This document shows positions 1 to 11,025 of a stretch of 64,000 nt of DNA, piece after piece. The stretch's first letter is position 1; every line of letters starts with the position of its first letter. The stretch spans positions 1,121,132-1,185,131 of the forward strand of contig NOKP01000002.1 of the NCBI GenBank assembly GCA_002682825.1. The letters are read 5' to 3'. The notes below the pieces were generated by a model. That model was not told the origin of the DNA, searched no databases, and saw only the letters and a list, made by a program, of their open reading frames with translations. The DNA comes from Neonectria sp. B-13. Its lineage: Eukaryota; Ascomycota; Sordariomycetes; Hypocreales; Nectriaceae. A program made the position numbers and the translations under genes.

Positions 1-1203
1 ATGCGCCCTGGCCACCTGGATCAAAGCATGTCCTGCGTCGCGGCAGGCGGACGGTCGTGGTGTTGGTCTGTTGGTCTGTTGGCCTGTTGGTCTGTCGGTC
101 TGTCGGTCTGTTGGAATCGAGGGCAAACGCGGTTAGAGGTGGGAGACGATGGTTGGTTGCCCAGTGCCCGCGGTCGGTCGATTGCGCCAGCCAAACCGCC
201 GCATCAGAGGTGCGAGCAGGCAGAGGCAGGGCCAGTACGAGAGGGCGCGCGGACGAGAGCGAAGCTGGAGACGCAAACAAGAGGAAGCACAGCTCGTTTG
301 TTTGGCCTTGGCTGTGGTGGAGTGCAGCAGCGTGAATGGGAGAGATGCAAGATGGAGTTGTTGGTTGGTTCACTGGGCCAGTCCGTCCAGTCAAGCCATC
401 AATCACATCAGATGCGGCTCATTGTGGCTTGACTTTCCGTCTGGTGTGGGTGTTGTGGCTGGTGGCTGGTGCGTTGGTGGGATGAAACGGGGGGTCGGGA
501 CGCCACTAGGGAAGGAAGGACCCGTGGTGTGGCGCGTGGTGTGGCACATGGCCCCTGCCCTGGCAACCGGCGACCGATGGCCTGGTGACCTGGCGACATG
601 GTGTCACTCAGTCCCCCACCTCCGGCCCCCATGGTTCGTGGTGTCGGCGTCTTGGCTTCTATCACGTGTGTTTGTGCGAGCCTTTCATCGATTCGAATCG
701 AATACTTCTCTTATCCGCGTCTCTGCAAACCAGTCTCTCTGGTAGACGGTTTGTTCCGTGTTATAAGGTGGTTATGCGCAGCTCGTGGCCCGCGTTTGTA
801 TGCCCGGTCTGCCCTGAAAGTTCCAGCGCTGTGTCGCTATGACGCTCACTGGATCTGATGATGACGGCCTATCAGTTTGAGACCCACGAACATCATTACG
901 ATAGCCATTGGGAGCAAAGTCGAATCGAAAATAATATAATTCCACCAGACTGCCAAGCTTCTCCTAGTTACCTTGACCATCAGCACCTTATCTGGTACCT
1001 AACGCGGAGGAAACACCCTACCGGGTTCCTAGTCTCCCCGAACCCGCACCAATCCACACCTCCATCTTCCATCTTCCAACTTTGGTATCTGGTAGACTCC
1101 CATCCGTCCAGATCCTCCAACCCATTTCTTCTTCAGCTCCATGTGCAATTGAAACTAGCCCATCAACTACTCCCTAAAATACCCGTCGGAAGCCTTGCCC
1201 AAG
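1..1203. other. Upstream intergenic region
   Basis: GC-rich sequence upstream of the dehydrogenase gene. Open frames are present, but their translations are low in complexity (Trp/Cys/Arg/Ser-rich) and match no family I know, so I take none as a gene. The only clear structure is the 8-bp minisatellite at 61-114. The 5' leader of the next gene probably lies in roughly 1050-1203, which is pyrimidine-rich. Confidence 0.6.
61..114. repeat. 8-bp tandem repeat, about seven copies
   Basis: The unit TGTTGGTC runs in perfect register from 61. Copies 1, 2 and 4 are identical, copy 3 has one T to C change, copies 5 and 6 read TGTCGGTC, and copy 7 decays to TGTTGGAA. It is a short minisatellite in non-coding DNA. 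Confidence 0.9.
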
Positions 1204-2270
1204 ATGAACGCCCTACGCCAGATCCTCCCCCCGAAGCCCCACTTCACCGAAACGGACGTCCCCGACCTCTCCGGCCGTGTGTGCATCGTCACCGGCGCAA
1301 ACTCCGGCGTCGGAAAGGAGGTTGCCCAGATCCTCTACAGCAAGAACGCCACGGTCTGGATCGCCTCTCGCAGCGAGGAAAAGGGCCGCGCCGCCATTGA
1401 CGCCATCCAGCTGCAGCATCCGGAGTCCAAGGGCGTTCTCAAGTTCCTCAAACTGGACCTCGCAGACCTGACCACCATCTCCAGCTCAGCCGAGGAATTC
1501 CTTGCTGCCGAGCAGAGGCTGGATATCCTCTTCAACAATGCCGGCGTTATGACTCCCCCTGAGGGATCCAAGACGAAGCAGGGTTACGAGCTGCAGCTCG
1601 GTACCAACTGCGTGGGCCCTTTCCTCTTCACTAAGCTCCTCACCCCTCTCCTACAATCCACCGCCAAGTTGGCGCCCAAGGGTTCTGTTCGTGTCGTCTG
1701 GGTCTCCAGTTCTGCAGCCGACAGCCTCTCTCCCAGACAAGGCTATGAGCCAGACAATTTGGATTACCAGAAGCCCCGAAACATCTACTTCAAGTATGGC
1801 GTCAGTAAAGCGGGCAATTACTATCACGCCACCGAATTTGCGAGGAAATACAAACAGGATGGAATTATTAGCATTGTATGTTGTAAGGAGCCCACGCCGA
1901 CAATTGCCCACTGACGTAGTCTAGCCACTGAACCCGGGTAACTTGCACAGCGAGCTTGACCGAACTTCGGCCTGGTGGTTTTACGGCGCGAGACTGCTCA
2001 CGTGCTACCCGCCCATCAACGGAGCCTACACGGAGCTCTTTGCCGGCCTCTCCCCAGATATCACCATCGAGAAGACAGGGACATGGGGTAAGTTGCGATC
2101 TTCGTCATGGATTCGGCCTTGCTGACAATATCCCAGTGGTTCCGTGGGGACGTTTCGTGCCCATCCGTTCCGACCTCCAACAAGGCTCGCTACCCGAAGC
2201 GGAGGGCGGGACGGGTATGGCGGAGAAGTTCTGGGCTTGGTCGGAGGATCAGATCAAGTCGTACATCTAA
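1204..2270 (+). CDS. Short-chain dehydrogenase/reductase
   Basis: An NAD(P)-dependent oxidoreductase of the classical SDR family, 322 aa, probably cytosolic; the substrate cannot be read from sequence. Exons are 1204-1875, 1925-2087 and 2137-2270. Introns are 49 bp each, with GTATGT and GTAAGT donors and CTGAC branch sites. The Rossmann motif TGANSGVG is at residues 30-37, NNAG follows strand four, the catalytic Ser lies in VSSSA, and Y198-x3-K202 is the catalytic pair. The LNPGN motif typical of this fungal subgroup is created across the first splice. I chose ATG 1204; the in-frame TTG at 1195 is not credible as a eukaryotic start. The gene converges on the zinc-cluster regulator, 178 bp away. 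That neighbour could regulate it, but nothing in the sequence shows this. Confidence 0.93.
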
Positions 2271-2448
2271 TATGCGAACTTTGACGTATGTAGATAACAT
2301 GTGGTGAGGTTTGTGGCTGTCGAGAACCAAGATAACTGGACATGGCGAACGGCGTTGAGCGGCCACTGTTCGGCTGCAATATCGTTTAATTGACCTTTAT
2401 TAAATGGGCGCCTCCAAGCTGCTCGCAGAGTTTCCCATGATCTCGTGT

Positions 2449-4579
2449 TCAAGTGCCAGTTCCTTCGTCGATGGGCGGCATCAGTTCGGTTCCCAAGTCC
2501 TGCATCAAATCCCCCCAGAGTAGACTCCCGGTAGGGCAATCTGTCCATAGGTTTTCTGCACCAATTCCATTCAGTGCGCCAGTACCTGGAACTGCTCTGT
2601 CGCCAATCTCCATGGTCCCTAGGTCCGCATCGACCCTTGTATGCAATGTGGAATCCCCCCCAGGCAGAGTCATGATGAGATTCGTAATTCCGATCTTCGC
2701 GCCAAAATCTCTTAGGAGTTCGAAGGACTTGTCTCTAAGCTTGTGTGCCAATTCTACCTTGTCTGCAGCCCCAGCCATTTCAAACACGGCTGCGGCTGTT
2801 GGGATGGCCCTCCGCAGGGAAGGCGATAGCGGGCAAATGGGATACCCACATGCAAAGCCAGCCAGTGCGTACACTGCGTTCTGCTGCCAATCTGCGACCT
2901 GATACCATCCCGTAAGAATGTCAGTATCTTTCAGAACTTGGTGCAGCAGGTTCGTGACTGTAATCGCACAGTTGCCGGCCACGATGCAGTGGTTGTCGCT
3001 CGACAGGGTCCCCATTGCTGGCGTAGGCAAGAACGAGATGAACGGTCGCCGGAGAATGATGGAAAATGTGTGGTACTCCAGTTCCAGAATGAGGCGTTGT
3101 CGCTGCAGCCAAAGTGGCTCGCTGTGGCCCAGATCCAACGCGGAGCGGTCAATAGAGAGTGAAATCCCGTTTTGCCGAGGTGTTTTGAGGCCCTCGGGCA
3201 GTTCCTCCGCCCATTCCTTGAGCTTCTTCAGTTGCACAAAGAGGAACTGGGCGCACTTCTCGCGAGAGGGAGGGTGCTGGTAGAAATCCGGCGACTGGAT
3301 CTCTCCGAGGATATCCTCGCACACGCTGTAGAACTCTTCGTGAATCTCGCGGACTAGGTCGAACAAGCGTCGTCGCTCATAATGGAAGGTCAGCCAATTG
3401 ATACCCAATTCCGAGCTGAGAGTGAATGCTGGACCAAGAGCCTCGGCGCGCTCGTCTGGATCTCGTCCTTGGTCTTCCAAGCACTTCGCCTGAATGGCGA
3501 ATGGGCGGCCAAGGTGTAGGGAGAGCTTGACATCTAACATTACCAGACAGTTCCATAGCCGTTTTCGTGATTCGCTCAACCCCAACCCCTCGGTAGATTC
3601 ATCGTGAACTGCCTCATACTGCAGGCCGAGAGACTGGGCAACCCGAATTGCAGTTCCCGCAAGGGTGTACGCCGAATTGACCTGGTTGGTCGCGAGAAGG
3701 TAAACGGCGTTGAGAAAGTAGCACTGGGCAGTCATCAACGATTGACTCTCCGAGTTTTGGCTGAGGAAAGTCTGCGCTCGGAGATAGAAGTCTCTGCCCG
3801 GGGTCGAGGTACCATCGTTGCCATTCCCATGCGACATGTACGTTGCCCCAAATTGTATACAGAGAGCAAGGACGCTATCCACCAATGGACATGGTTTCCT
3901 TTGTGTAGGACTCTCCCAGAGGGAGTTGTAGTGCTTCCGGAAACTGGTTTCGTCGAGGACTGGATAGACGGCATGATAACCTTGCCAGAATAGGTCAAAC
4001 AACACGTCCTGTTGCTGGCGCTGCAGTTGGCCAGAGTATATTATGGCATCCCAGGGAGGATTTATAGGGGCTTTTGGCTGTAATTTCGGATTGATGTTCA
4101 ACTTCGCAAATGTGGCAAGTCGATGGCTGAAGTAATAAAGTGACGAGGGACCGTACTGGACCCCGTTGGCCATCGTCCCTCTCCACTTTACGGGGCCAAC
4201 TCGTTTCCGAAAACCACCTTCATTATGTGACGATGAAGCCATCAGCGACGTCTCAAGCTCCTGTACCTGATTCCGCAACCTCTGGACTTCCCTGTGCAAC
4301 ACACATTAGCCTCTGGTTCTGATCCAATGTGGAATCATCTTGATCATACTTCGTCGCCGCAGCTACGCTCTTAAAGTCATCCCGCCCAGCATTGACGCAC
4401 TCGCGCTTCGCCTCCTTGCAGTTACGACAGGGCCGCACGGCGTCGCATTTCACCCTCGTGAGGCGACACCAGTCACATGCTCTTGAGACCTGGGCGCGCT
4501 TTGGTCGCGCTTGAGGAGGAGGCGGTGTCTTTTCGCTGGAGCTGGAGGAGGGTGTGTTGACGCCGAATATTGTGAACAT
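2449..4579 (-). CDS. Zn2Cys6 transcription factor with fungal-specific TF domain
   Basis: A nuclear transcription regulator of 690 aa. Exons are 4350-4579 and 2449-4291. The 58-bp intron has donor GTATGA, an internal CTAAT branch and acceptor CAG; splicing restores one frame and joins a lysine to the coiled-coil linker EVQRLRNQVQEL. The zinc cluster at residues 35-61 has spacing CX2CX6CX5CX2CX6C. A middle homology region (PF04082 type) follows, with the usual Phe/Trp-rich start and the LSESRKRLWNCLVMLD segment. A Ser/Pro-rich 30-residue N-terminus precedes the cluster. ATG 4579 is chosen because it puts the cluster near the N-terminus; the frame stays open upstream without domain content. Targets are unknown; the convergent dehydrogenase is the nearest candidate. 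Confidence 0.92.
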
Positions 4580-5340
4580 GGCCGAGGAATGATTCGGAAA
4601 ACAAGATAGGTAGGATATGAGGATGGGCGCGTGTCGCCATGAAATGAACTTCGTCTGTGAGATGATGACGATGAGGGGCAGTTGGTGTGTGGGTCGGTTG
4701 AAATTTGTCAGCCGTGGCGTTGTGAGTCGTAAAATAGGCCTACCAGTAGGCCACAGAACCGCTATCGAATCGGCCATGAACCACCCAAGATATAGTTCGA
4801 TAACGTGTAGGATAGGGAGGGAGTAAGCACTCCAAGGCCCGGAAATTGCCCAAGAACCATTTGGTAAGAGCGCGGTGCTAAGCGGTACCAAGCGTTGCCA
4901 AAAGACCAGTGTCATGAACAGGCTTCCGTAGATGATATCCATGGCTACTGCGAATCGACCTCACGTAGTAGGTAATTTACACGTCCTCCGCGACACCGAG
5001 ATGATTAGAGAGTACCACTAGCCCCTTTAATAACTGAGCATCTATTCTGGTCCCTATGCATCTCGTCTTCGTCCGACCTCAGAGAATGTTAGCAAGACCC
5101 GGAACTACTCCTGGTAGGCCAATCACATCGTCTTCAACGTCTAGATTTGGAAGTCTTCGGAGCCAACTCCGAAAACTCCTTTAGGATCGGTCCACTTGCA
5201 CGTCAAGGGCGACATCCATATCACTAACGGAGACAAGGAGTTGCCTGCTGGGCTTTAAATAAGTCGGAGGAGAAATCGTAACATCGTTCTCATTTCACTA
5301 TCTCAAAAAGAAGACGTGTTGGCTTAAATGTATATAATAC
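4580..5340. other. Intergenic region upstream of the regulator
   Basis: No gene is seen. The stretch 4580-4950 would be promoter and leader of the minus-strand zinc-cluster gene. The rest has stops in all frames. Confidence 0.5.
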
Positions 5341-5443
5341 CCGGAAATTGAACCGCCCCAGCTTCCTAGGCCAGTCACATGGCCTCCTCCAAATTGGTAG
5401 CTTCTCCTGTCCGCTTATAGCGATCCTCAAGAGCAATTCTCAA
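5341..5443 (-). pseudogene. Relic of a TPR-repeat (CHAT/NB-ARC-type) protein
   Basis: Reading the minus strand from 5443 gives LRIALEDRYKRTGEATNLEE followed by A-M-stop-L-A-stop-E-A. This matches the fungal tandem TPR unit found in CHAT-domain and NB-ARC-TPR proteins (consensus near LGxRYxRTGxxxDLEEAIxLxxEAV). Two stop codons sit where Arg (CGA) and Gln (CAG) are expected, both explainable by C to T change. Flanking sequence to about 5000 and 5600 may hold further, less readable repeats. No start or intact frame remains. Confidence 0.6.
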
Positions 5444-7627
5444 TTCATCCAATCATTTCGGCCTACCAAAATGACACTGAGGAAGAAGAACGAGAGCTAG
5501 CTGGGCTGCCTCCTCGATTTCGACCATCTCCTTTACCGTCTTCTGGATTAGATTCTTGACATTAGTTAGCTAAATGACAAGGCGGTTGAGATTGGGTATG
5601 TCACTCATTTTGAACTGTGACAAGAAATCGAGAAAGACTATTGAATACAGAGTGCGACAGCTCAGAGAACGAGGAAATAAATGGGCGGCAAGGCAGACTC
5701 AAAGATGAAGCTGTTTGCCTACCATTGAGGCTGTGCCTGTAGTTACATACTGTGGGCACTGGAAGTTGCTGGAGGCCTCTCCGATCGCTTCTATATGCAT
5801 CTACTACTGGCTGAAAGGTTGCACATGTCTCGGTGTGCGACTTGGCCTCCTAAGCCACCAGCGCTTTGATGCAGGTAAACCTGACCATGCTGAACAAAAT
5901 TCCGCGACGTCCACCGAATCAGCCCCGTGGAGATAGGCGAGGCAGCCCAAGGTATTCATTTCCATGTACAGCGCCACTCTGTTAAATCTGTTGGTTGACA
6001 GTCCTATACCCTCTGATTCTCAAACGATCATTCGACCGAACGAGAAATCAACCCTCAGAGATGTGTCGATCAGCGTTGCCCTCCGGGACTTTCTCCTCCC
6101 GTTGTAATCACTGAAAATAGGGTGGTGGATACTTCTATTGCAGTCTAAGAGGCGAAGAAGCGAGCTTCAAGCTATGAGGCGGCTGAGGAACAGATCTACC
6201 ACGCATGCAGGACGTATTTGGCCATGCTAGACGATTTGGCCCGTAATCCAGATAACGTTACTGAGTACCAGGCAGAGGGAGCGATAAATATCAGCTTTTT
6301 TCCTTCACATCCTGTGGTTCTTATTGGCAGGTTTTCGTTGCGTGGAATTTGATGAACGACTGTGTAAGTCCTATGGAACTTCCTCCAAGTTACATGGAAT
6401 GGTGCATCTATGCAACCTGGTTTATTACACGCAACCGTTAGCTAACAGTCCACGCCTAGATGGTGGAAACAATATGGGAAAGAGATGTCAAAGAAGCCAT
6501 GAAAAAGTCGAAACAGTCCTTTTCTCGAGTTACACGCAGTATGACCAAGGGTACACGGCCTTAGTTGTGGAGGATATGATCTGAACTTCGAAATTATGAT
6601 GTACTTTTAGTCGACGACGGATTCGCGTTATGAGTATATACTTGAGAAGGGAATGCCATGATAATGAGATAGCTAGATAGCTAACTGCGTAAATGGTACC
6701 CGTCGAGCGGTAGCTAACTCCCGAGGATGGTCAGTAGGATGCCGAATCAATAAAACAAGGGAGTGCTCGAAAGCCCAATATGTGCATTCCGTATTTGAGG
6801 TATAGTAACTTGATAATGGAGGCATTGCGCGCCAAAGGTAAGAGCAACGTGGAATCTCTAGGGATGTAAGTAACTTTGAAGTCTCGTAAGAACTCGCCTC
6901 AGACTCTCAACACCTGTAGATACGGAGTCCTGAGAATGACTGCTCATACAGCTCACTACTAGAACCATCCCAAAATGAACGTCAGGATAGAATCTAAACC
7001 GGTATTTTTACCCGATATCTAAGATCGTATCCATCATTTACCCCATCCCCGGAGTCATCATGCACACGCCCTTCTCAGCGCCACGGCATCTTAGCCTCAC
7101 TTTCCTAATGCGGCAGGTCGATTGAGAACAACCACACAACTGCGCCACTGGAGCGCTGGAAGCCCACTGCCAGAGCGCGTGGCAATCACGCGGGGTAGAT
7201 AGTCGGAATCCAGAGTCAGCTGGTATCTGTGTTCTCATTCACCTTCCATCCCGGATGCTTATCACTCCTCGGGTTGTCGTCTCATAGCAGTATGCGGGAC
7301 CGATGTCGGAGGTGCTTCAAATCGCCGTCATATCACCCACGTACTAAGTAAAAGGGCACGGCATTAATGAGACTCGCGGACTCAACTTCATCATCGATGT
7401 GGGATAGAGTCCGGGGGTGGAGTCACGACTTGACGATGTTTGTGGGGATTGAAGCACGCGGGAGTGTCAGAGTGACTTGTATTTGCGGGGTGAATCCATT
7501 GTATTCAAACTTTCTCGTAATCCATCCATCACCGCACAAAACAACTGGCTACTAACACCTCGCTATACATGGTACGTAATCTCAACCCGGAGCGTCTCTC
7601 CACTCGCTTGTCACTCCTTAAGACTCC
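5444..7627. other. Gene-poor stretch with possible coding remnants
   Basis: No intact gene. A plus-strand open segment at about 6150-6310 encodes EEQIYHACRTYLAML and following residues, faintly like the region after a NACHT domain. It is followed by an exon-like piece at 6330-6360 and another at 6461-6560 flanked by intron-like signals (GTAAGT near 6364, GCTAAC branch and TAG before 6461). I cannot name a family, and stops interrupt the region. The remainder shows nothing. Confidence 0.35.
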
Positions 7628-8950
7628 TCAGGACCGTAGGTACTCGCAAACGCTCGTACCCCATCGCACAGCGCTCTTGTATGTCCACATCCCCGGCGCA
7701 TTGCCCTTCCCAAGGCCCTCCACCGCGTCCGCAAAGGCCGGGCCTAGTCCCTCGTTCTTGATCTGTTGCACGGGGTAAAGATACGTCTTGAAGGAGAACA
7801 GGATGGCTTGCGTCTTGGGGAGGCGGGTAAGCGTCTGAAGCTCGATGCGTAGGTATGTCTGGGAGAGGCTGAGTTAGTTTACCACCAAAGAAAGTGTTGT
7901 TTGTTAGGGATTCTCGAACCTTTGTGATGTCAACCTCCTCATCATCATCGTACTTGTCGTCGCCAGTAATGTGGTTCCCCTTGCTGTTGAACAGCTCATC
8001 GTGAGTTTGCACCGACCACTACACACCCAAGCCCATTAGCATCATCACAGTCATCAACACGACCACCTAAACTCACGTTCGTGCGCTTCACACCCTTGCC
8101 AACCTCCAGCTTCCCAAAGAACCGCTCCATGCTCGCCCCAATCTTCTCATAAGACGGCACGGGAGCGTGGATCTCCACCAGCGTCTTGCCCAGTTTTGCC
8201 GACGGGTCGAATCCAGCGGGGAAGCAGCACATGAAGGCCACGGAGCGGTGACCCTCGGGCGACGGCTGCAGCAAGAACAGGTCCTCCTCGACCGTTTCGC
8301 CGATGATGCGCAGCGCGGCGGCCGCGTCGTCGCTCGCCGGGATCGTCGGGAAGGATTTGCCCGTGACGGCGTTAGTGAACAGCGCCTTGTCGTCGGACAG
8401 CTGGAAGAGCGTGGGGAAGCGCGTAGGAAGGTACTCGGCGAGGAGGTGCGTGTACAGCTCGCGTACGGCGCCTTCGCCGCCGGGGACGCAGCCGTGGACC
8501 GTGTCGCCGTGGTGGGCGATGAGGTCGCGGCGCAAGCTGACGCGGTCGAGGTAGTCTTCATCAATGGTGATCAGTTCCGACGGGGCGTCGGCGCGGATGG
8601 CTACGCGGGCGAATAGTTAGTAACAAGGTCGCTGGTATCCAAGGGCTATCGTCAACTCACCCATGGTGATGTGATAAGTGGGCTTGAAGGGTCTCAGTTG
8701 ACGTCGGGGGGCAGTTTTCCAGTCAAAATCATGAAGCGGTTCGATGGGTATCGCCTTCTCCGGCAGCTTTGCGGCCTCTGTCGGTTGCGACTGTTGTCTG
8801 CGTGCTTGCATCCATCTTTTGGCCTGACATGATGTAAGTGAAGCTGGACTTTAAGATGGTATCTGACTGGATACTGACGATGCCGGTGACAGCCCAGATA
8901 GCAAGCAAGATGATGGCAGGGAGGGTAGTGAGCTTGATAAAAGACTGCAT
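7628..8950 (-). CDS. DUF3445 protein, haem-dependent oxidative N-demethylase-like, membrane anchored
   Basis: A member of PF11927 (DUF3445), whose characterised bacterial relatives are haem-dependent oxidative N-demethylase subunits; the fungal substrate is unknown. Five exons: 8879-8950, 8661-8823, 8077-8600, 7920-8018 and 7628-7858, giving about 362 aa. Introns are 55-61 bp, mostly with clear branch sites; the last uses an atypical GTTCGA donor. Exon 1 encodes a hydrophobic N-terminal segment (residues about 5-24) followed by a basic stretch, which suggests a signal anchor. Family landmarks are the IDEDYLDRVSLRR segment, a VHGCVPGGEGAVRELYTHLL region, RSVAFMCCFPAGFDPS, the NWSVQTHDELF junction created by splicing, and the C-terminal RIELQTLTRLPKTQAILFSF block. 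The start near 8950 follows the frame that carries the membrane segment. Confidence 0.85.
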
Positions 8951-9447
8951 GTTGATCACTCTTTTGCGAAGGATTCTTCAAGAACTTTGACGGCAGGAGG
9001 AATGGGAAGGATGAGCTGTGAGTGTCTTGGGGATTCACAGACCTCACCCGACCAAGCACTAATGCCCGATATATAGACTGTCTATTCCTAGAGGTGTTTG
9101 GATGACTATGCACATTCGTCCAGTCACGGCAATTGATCTGGTTCCCCTCCTCTCCGACATCGCGTCGAGCGCCGCTGACTCGATACGCCCTGCGTATCCG
9201 ATGAGGGTGTGTGGGCGAGGGGTCAAGTGGCCGTCGCTGGGGCTTTTCGGCCTAGTTTACTCAGATAGGGAAAAAGAAATCGTTAATTAGCATTATCTGG
9301 CCGCTGTAGGTGGCTTGTCTAGTCCAGTCCCACATGGCAGGTATCATCCGTCGTATGTGTAGTATTGTACGTACACACCCCGTTTCGATCCGAGGCGCAA
9401 ACATGCGAGGCGCGATGTGTGAGATGCAAGCCACTGGCGCACCACCC

Positions 9448-11025
9448 TCACCACTCCCACCACAGCTCGATAACCTCATCTCTCATGTTTGACATCTTGG
9501 GCAGCTTGATCTTCCCGGGGCCCGCCTGGTCTATCTCGCGCTGACTCGGCATCTGGTCTTCCACCCGGTGGACAAATATCTGACGTAGATTCCTCCCCGA
9601 CCTCTCCGACTCCATGAGCCGGTAACTCTTCTTGTGGAAGCGGTCCAATGGATCCCGCATTGGCCCCAAACTCCACTCGAAGCCCGGGTATCCATCCCAT
9701 GTACCCTCCTTTTGGGTCAAGTCAAGACTGTCGGTCCCGTCCGCATACACCGCGATGCTGTACCCGTTGGAGAGGATCGTATCGGATCCAAACTTAAATC
9801 GCTGTAGAAAGCAGCTTCCGCAGAAGGCGGAGATCTTGACCATTTCATCGACCGGCGCGTGGTGCCAAGATTTCCAATGATGGAGACTTATGGGAAGTTC
9901 CCCAGACTCGTAGAGACCGCTCAGATCACTACCCATATCTAATTGATGAAGTCCCCCAATAACGGTGAGCTTCGCACTCGTGCTGCTGTAGATGCAAGCC
10001 TTGAGGAGACCGTCTCCCTGTGGCACATGGTCTTCGTCCAGGCATTTCTCAATGTGTGGATCCAGCTCCCGGAGGAGACCGATGCTCAGAAACACGCCAG
10101 CGCCGCCAAATGCCATGAAGCCGTGATGTTGGACGGCGTCATAGTTATCTGACAGGGCACCCAAGTACGCCGAGCCGGTGTGATCATGCTTGTCGAGAAT
10201 TTGTCCCAGGGGGTAAAGCGATGGGAAGAAGGTGTCATCGTCAACAATGGCGGCCCATTTCGTCTCGGGAGTTGCGTGTCGGAGAAGATCGCGTACGATG
10301 GTAAAATGTTGCTCGTTTTGGGTGACAGAGCTGTTCCACGGTCTGGTCAGGGTAAGGTTGATTCCTTGATTGTGAAACTGGTTCGCCAATTGGTCGTATT
10401 TGGTTTGGACTTTAGCATTGTACTTCTCGTCGGTAATGACTGCCAGCAAGCGGGCGCCCGAATAAGCCATCCAGCTCTCAAACTGAAACATGGACTCATT
10501 CAAGCGCTCGAGGCTGGTGGCAACACCAAAGATCATGTGCGAGTAGTCCCTGGTAGGATACGCTGCGGGCACTTTGAGTGTAATCGGGTCGCATTTCGGT
10601 TCTTGCCACCCTTCGCAGGTTTTGTCGAGGTGGAGGAGCTGCCCTTCGCCCACAAGCGGTTGGGAAATGGTGGTCAGAGCGCCTCTGTCGACGCCGTTGT
10701 CAATTACCGGGCGAATACATCGCTTCTGGTAAATGACTTCCCTTGTCAAGTCGTACGAGGGACGGCGGAGGTGGTCGACGGCCTGGTCGCATTTGGGCGC
10801 ATGGTGGAGGTTCGGGCGGTCGGGTTTGTCCTGGAAGCCGAAGGTGGCCGGATCTGACCTCAGGAGGAAAATGACGGTGACGATGATGAGGGCCAAGACG
10901 ACCGATCGTCGGCGTGGAGGAGGCATGCAGAACGGCATGGCGAACCTAGCATGACGGTTGGAAGGCCGACTCCAACTTGCGAACAAGTCGGATTTTCCTC
11001 GGCCGCCGAGAAACCCTTGCACCAT
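9448..11025 (-). CDS. Golgi-type II membrane glycosyltransferase (GT31/DUF604-like)
   Basis: A single-exon gene of 525 aa. A basic RRR followed by a transmembrane helix at residues 41-57 predicts a type II membrane protein with a lumenal catalytic domain. The metal-binding acidic motif DDD is at 262-264 in AIVDDDTFFPSL. It is preceded by the FGVATSLERL segment and followed by a Gly-rich AFGGAGVFLS loop, as in fringe-like fungal GT31 proteins. Several N-x-S/T sites lie in the lumenal part. The role would be transfer of a sugar to a glycan in the secretory pathway; donor and acceptor are unknown. ATG 11025 is the longest start; ATG 10938 (residue 30) would place the anchor closer to the N-terminus and is equally plausible. 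Confidence 0.85.
   Translation of the reverse strand: MVQGFLGGRGKSDLFASWSRPSNRHARFAMPFCMPPPRRRSVVLALIIVTVIFLLRSDPATFGFQDKPDRPNLHHAPKCDQAVDHLRRPSYDLTREVIYQKRCIRPVIDNGVDRGALTTISQPLVGEGQLLHLDKTCEGWQEPKCDPITLKVPAAYPTRDYSHMIFGVATSLERLNESMFQFESWMAYSGARLLAVITDEKYNAKVQTKYDQLANQFHNQGINLTLTRPWNSSVTQNEQHFTIVRDLLRHATPETKWAAIVDDDTFFPSLYPLGQILDKHDHTGSAYLGALSDNYDAVQHHGFMAFGGAGVFLSIGLLRELDPHIEKCLDEDHVPQGDGLLKACIYSSTSAKLTVIGGLHQLDMGSDLSGLYESGELPISLHHWKSWHHAPVDEMVKISAFCGSCFLQRFKFGSDTILSNGYSIAVYADGTDSLDLTQKEGTWDGYPGFEWSLGPMRDPLDRFHKKSYRLMESERSGRNLRQIFVHRVEDQMPSQREIDQAGPGKIKLPKMSNMRDEVIELWWEW

Noticed and set aside
149..745. Long overlapping open frames at the left end
   Set aside because: Translations are Trp/Gly/Arg-rich, include the minisatellite or GC-rich DNA, show no domain, and no splice structure extends them.
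8167..8616. 149-codon plus-strand frame
   Set aside because: Antisense to exon 3 of the DUF3445 gene.
10180..10857. 225-codon plus-strand frame inside the glycosyltransferase gene
   Set aside because: Antisense shadow of a gene with a clear catalytic domain.
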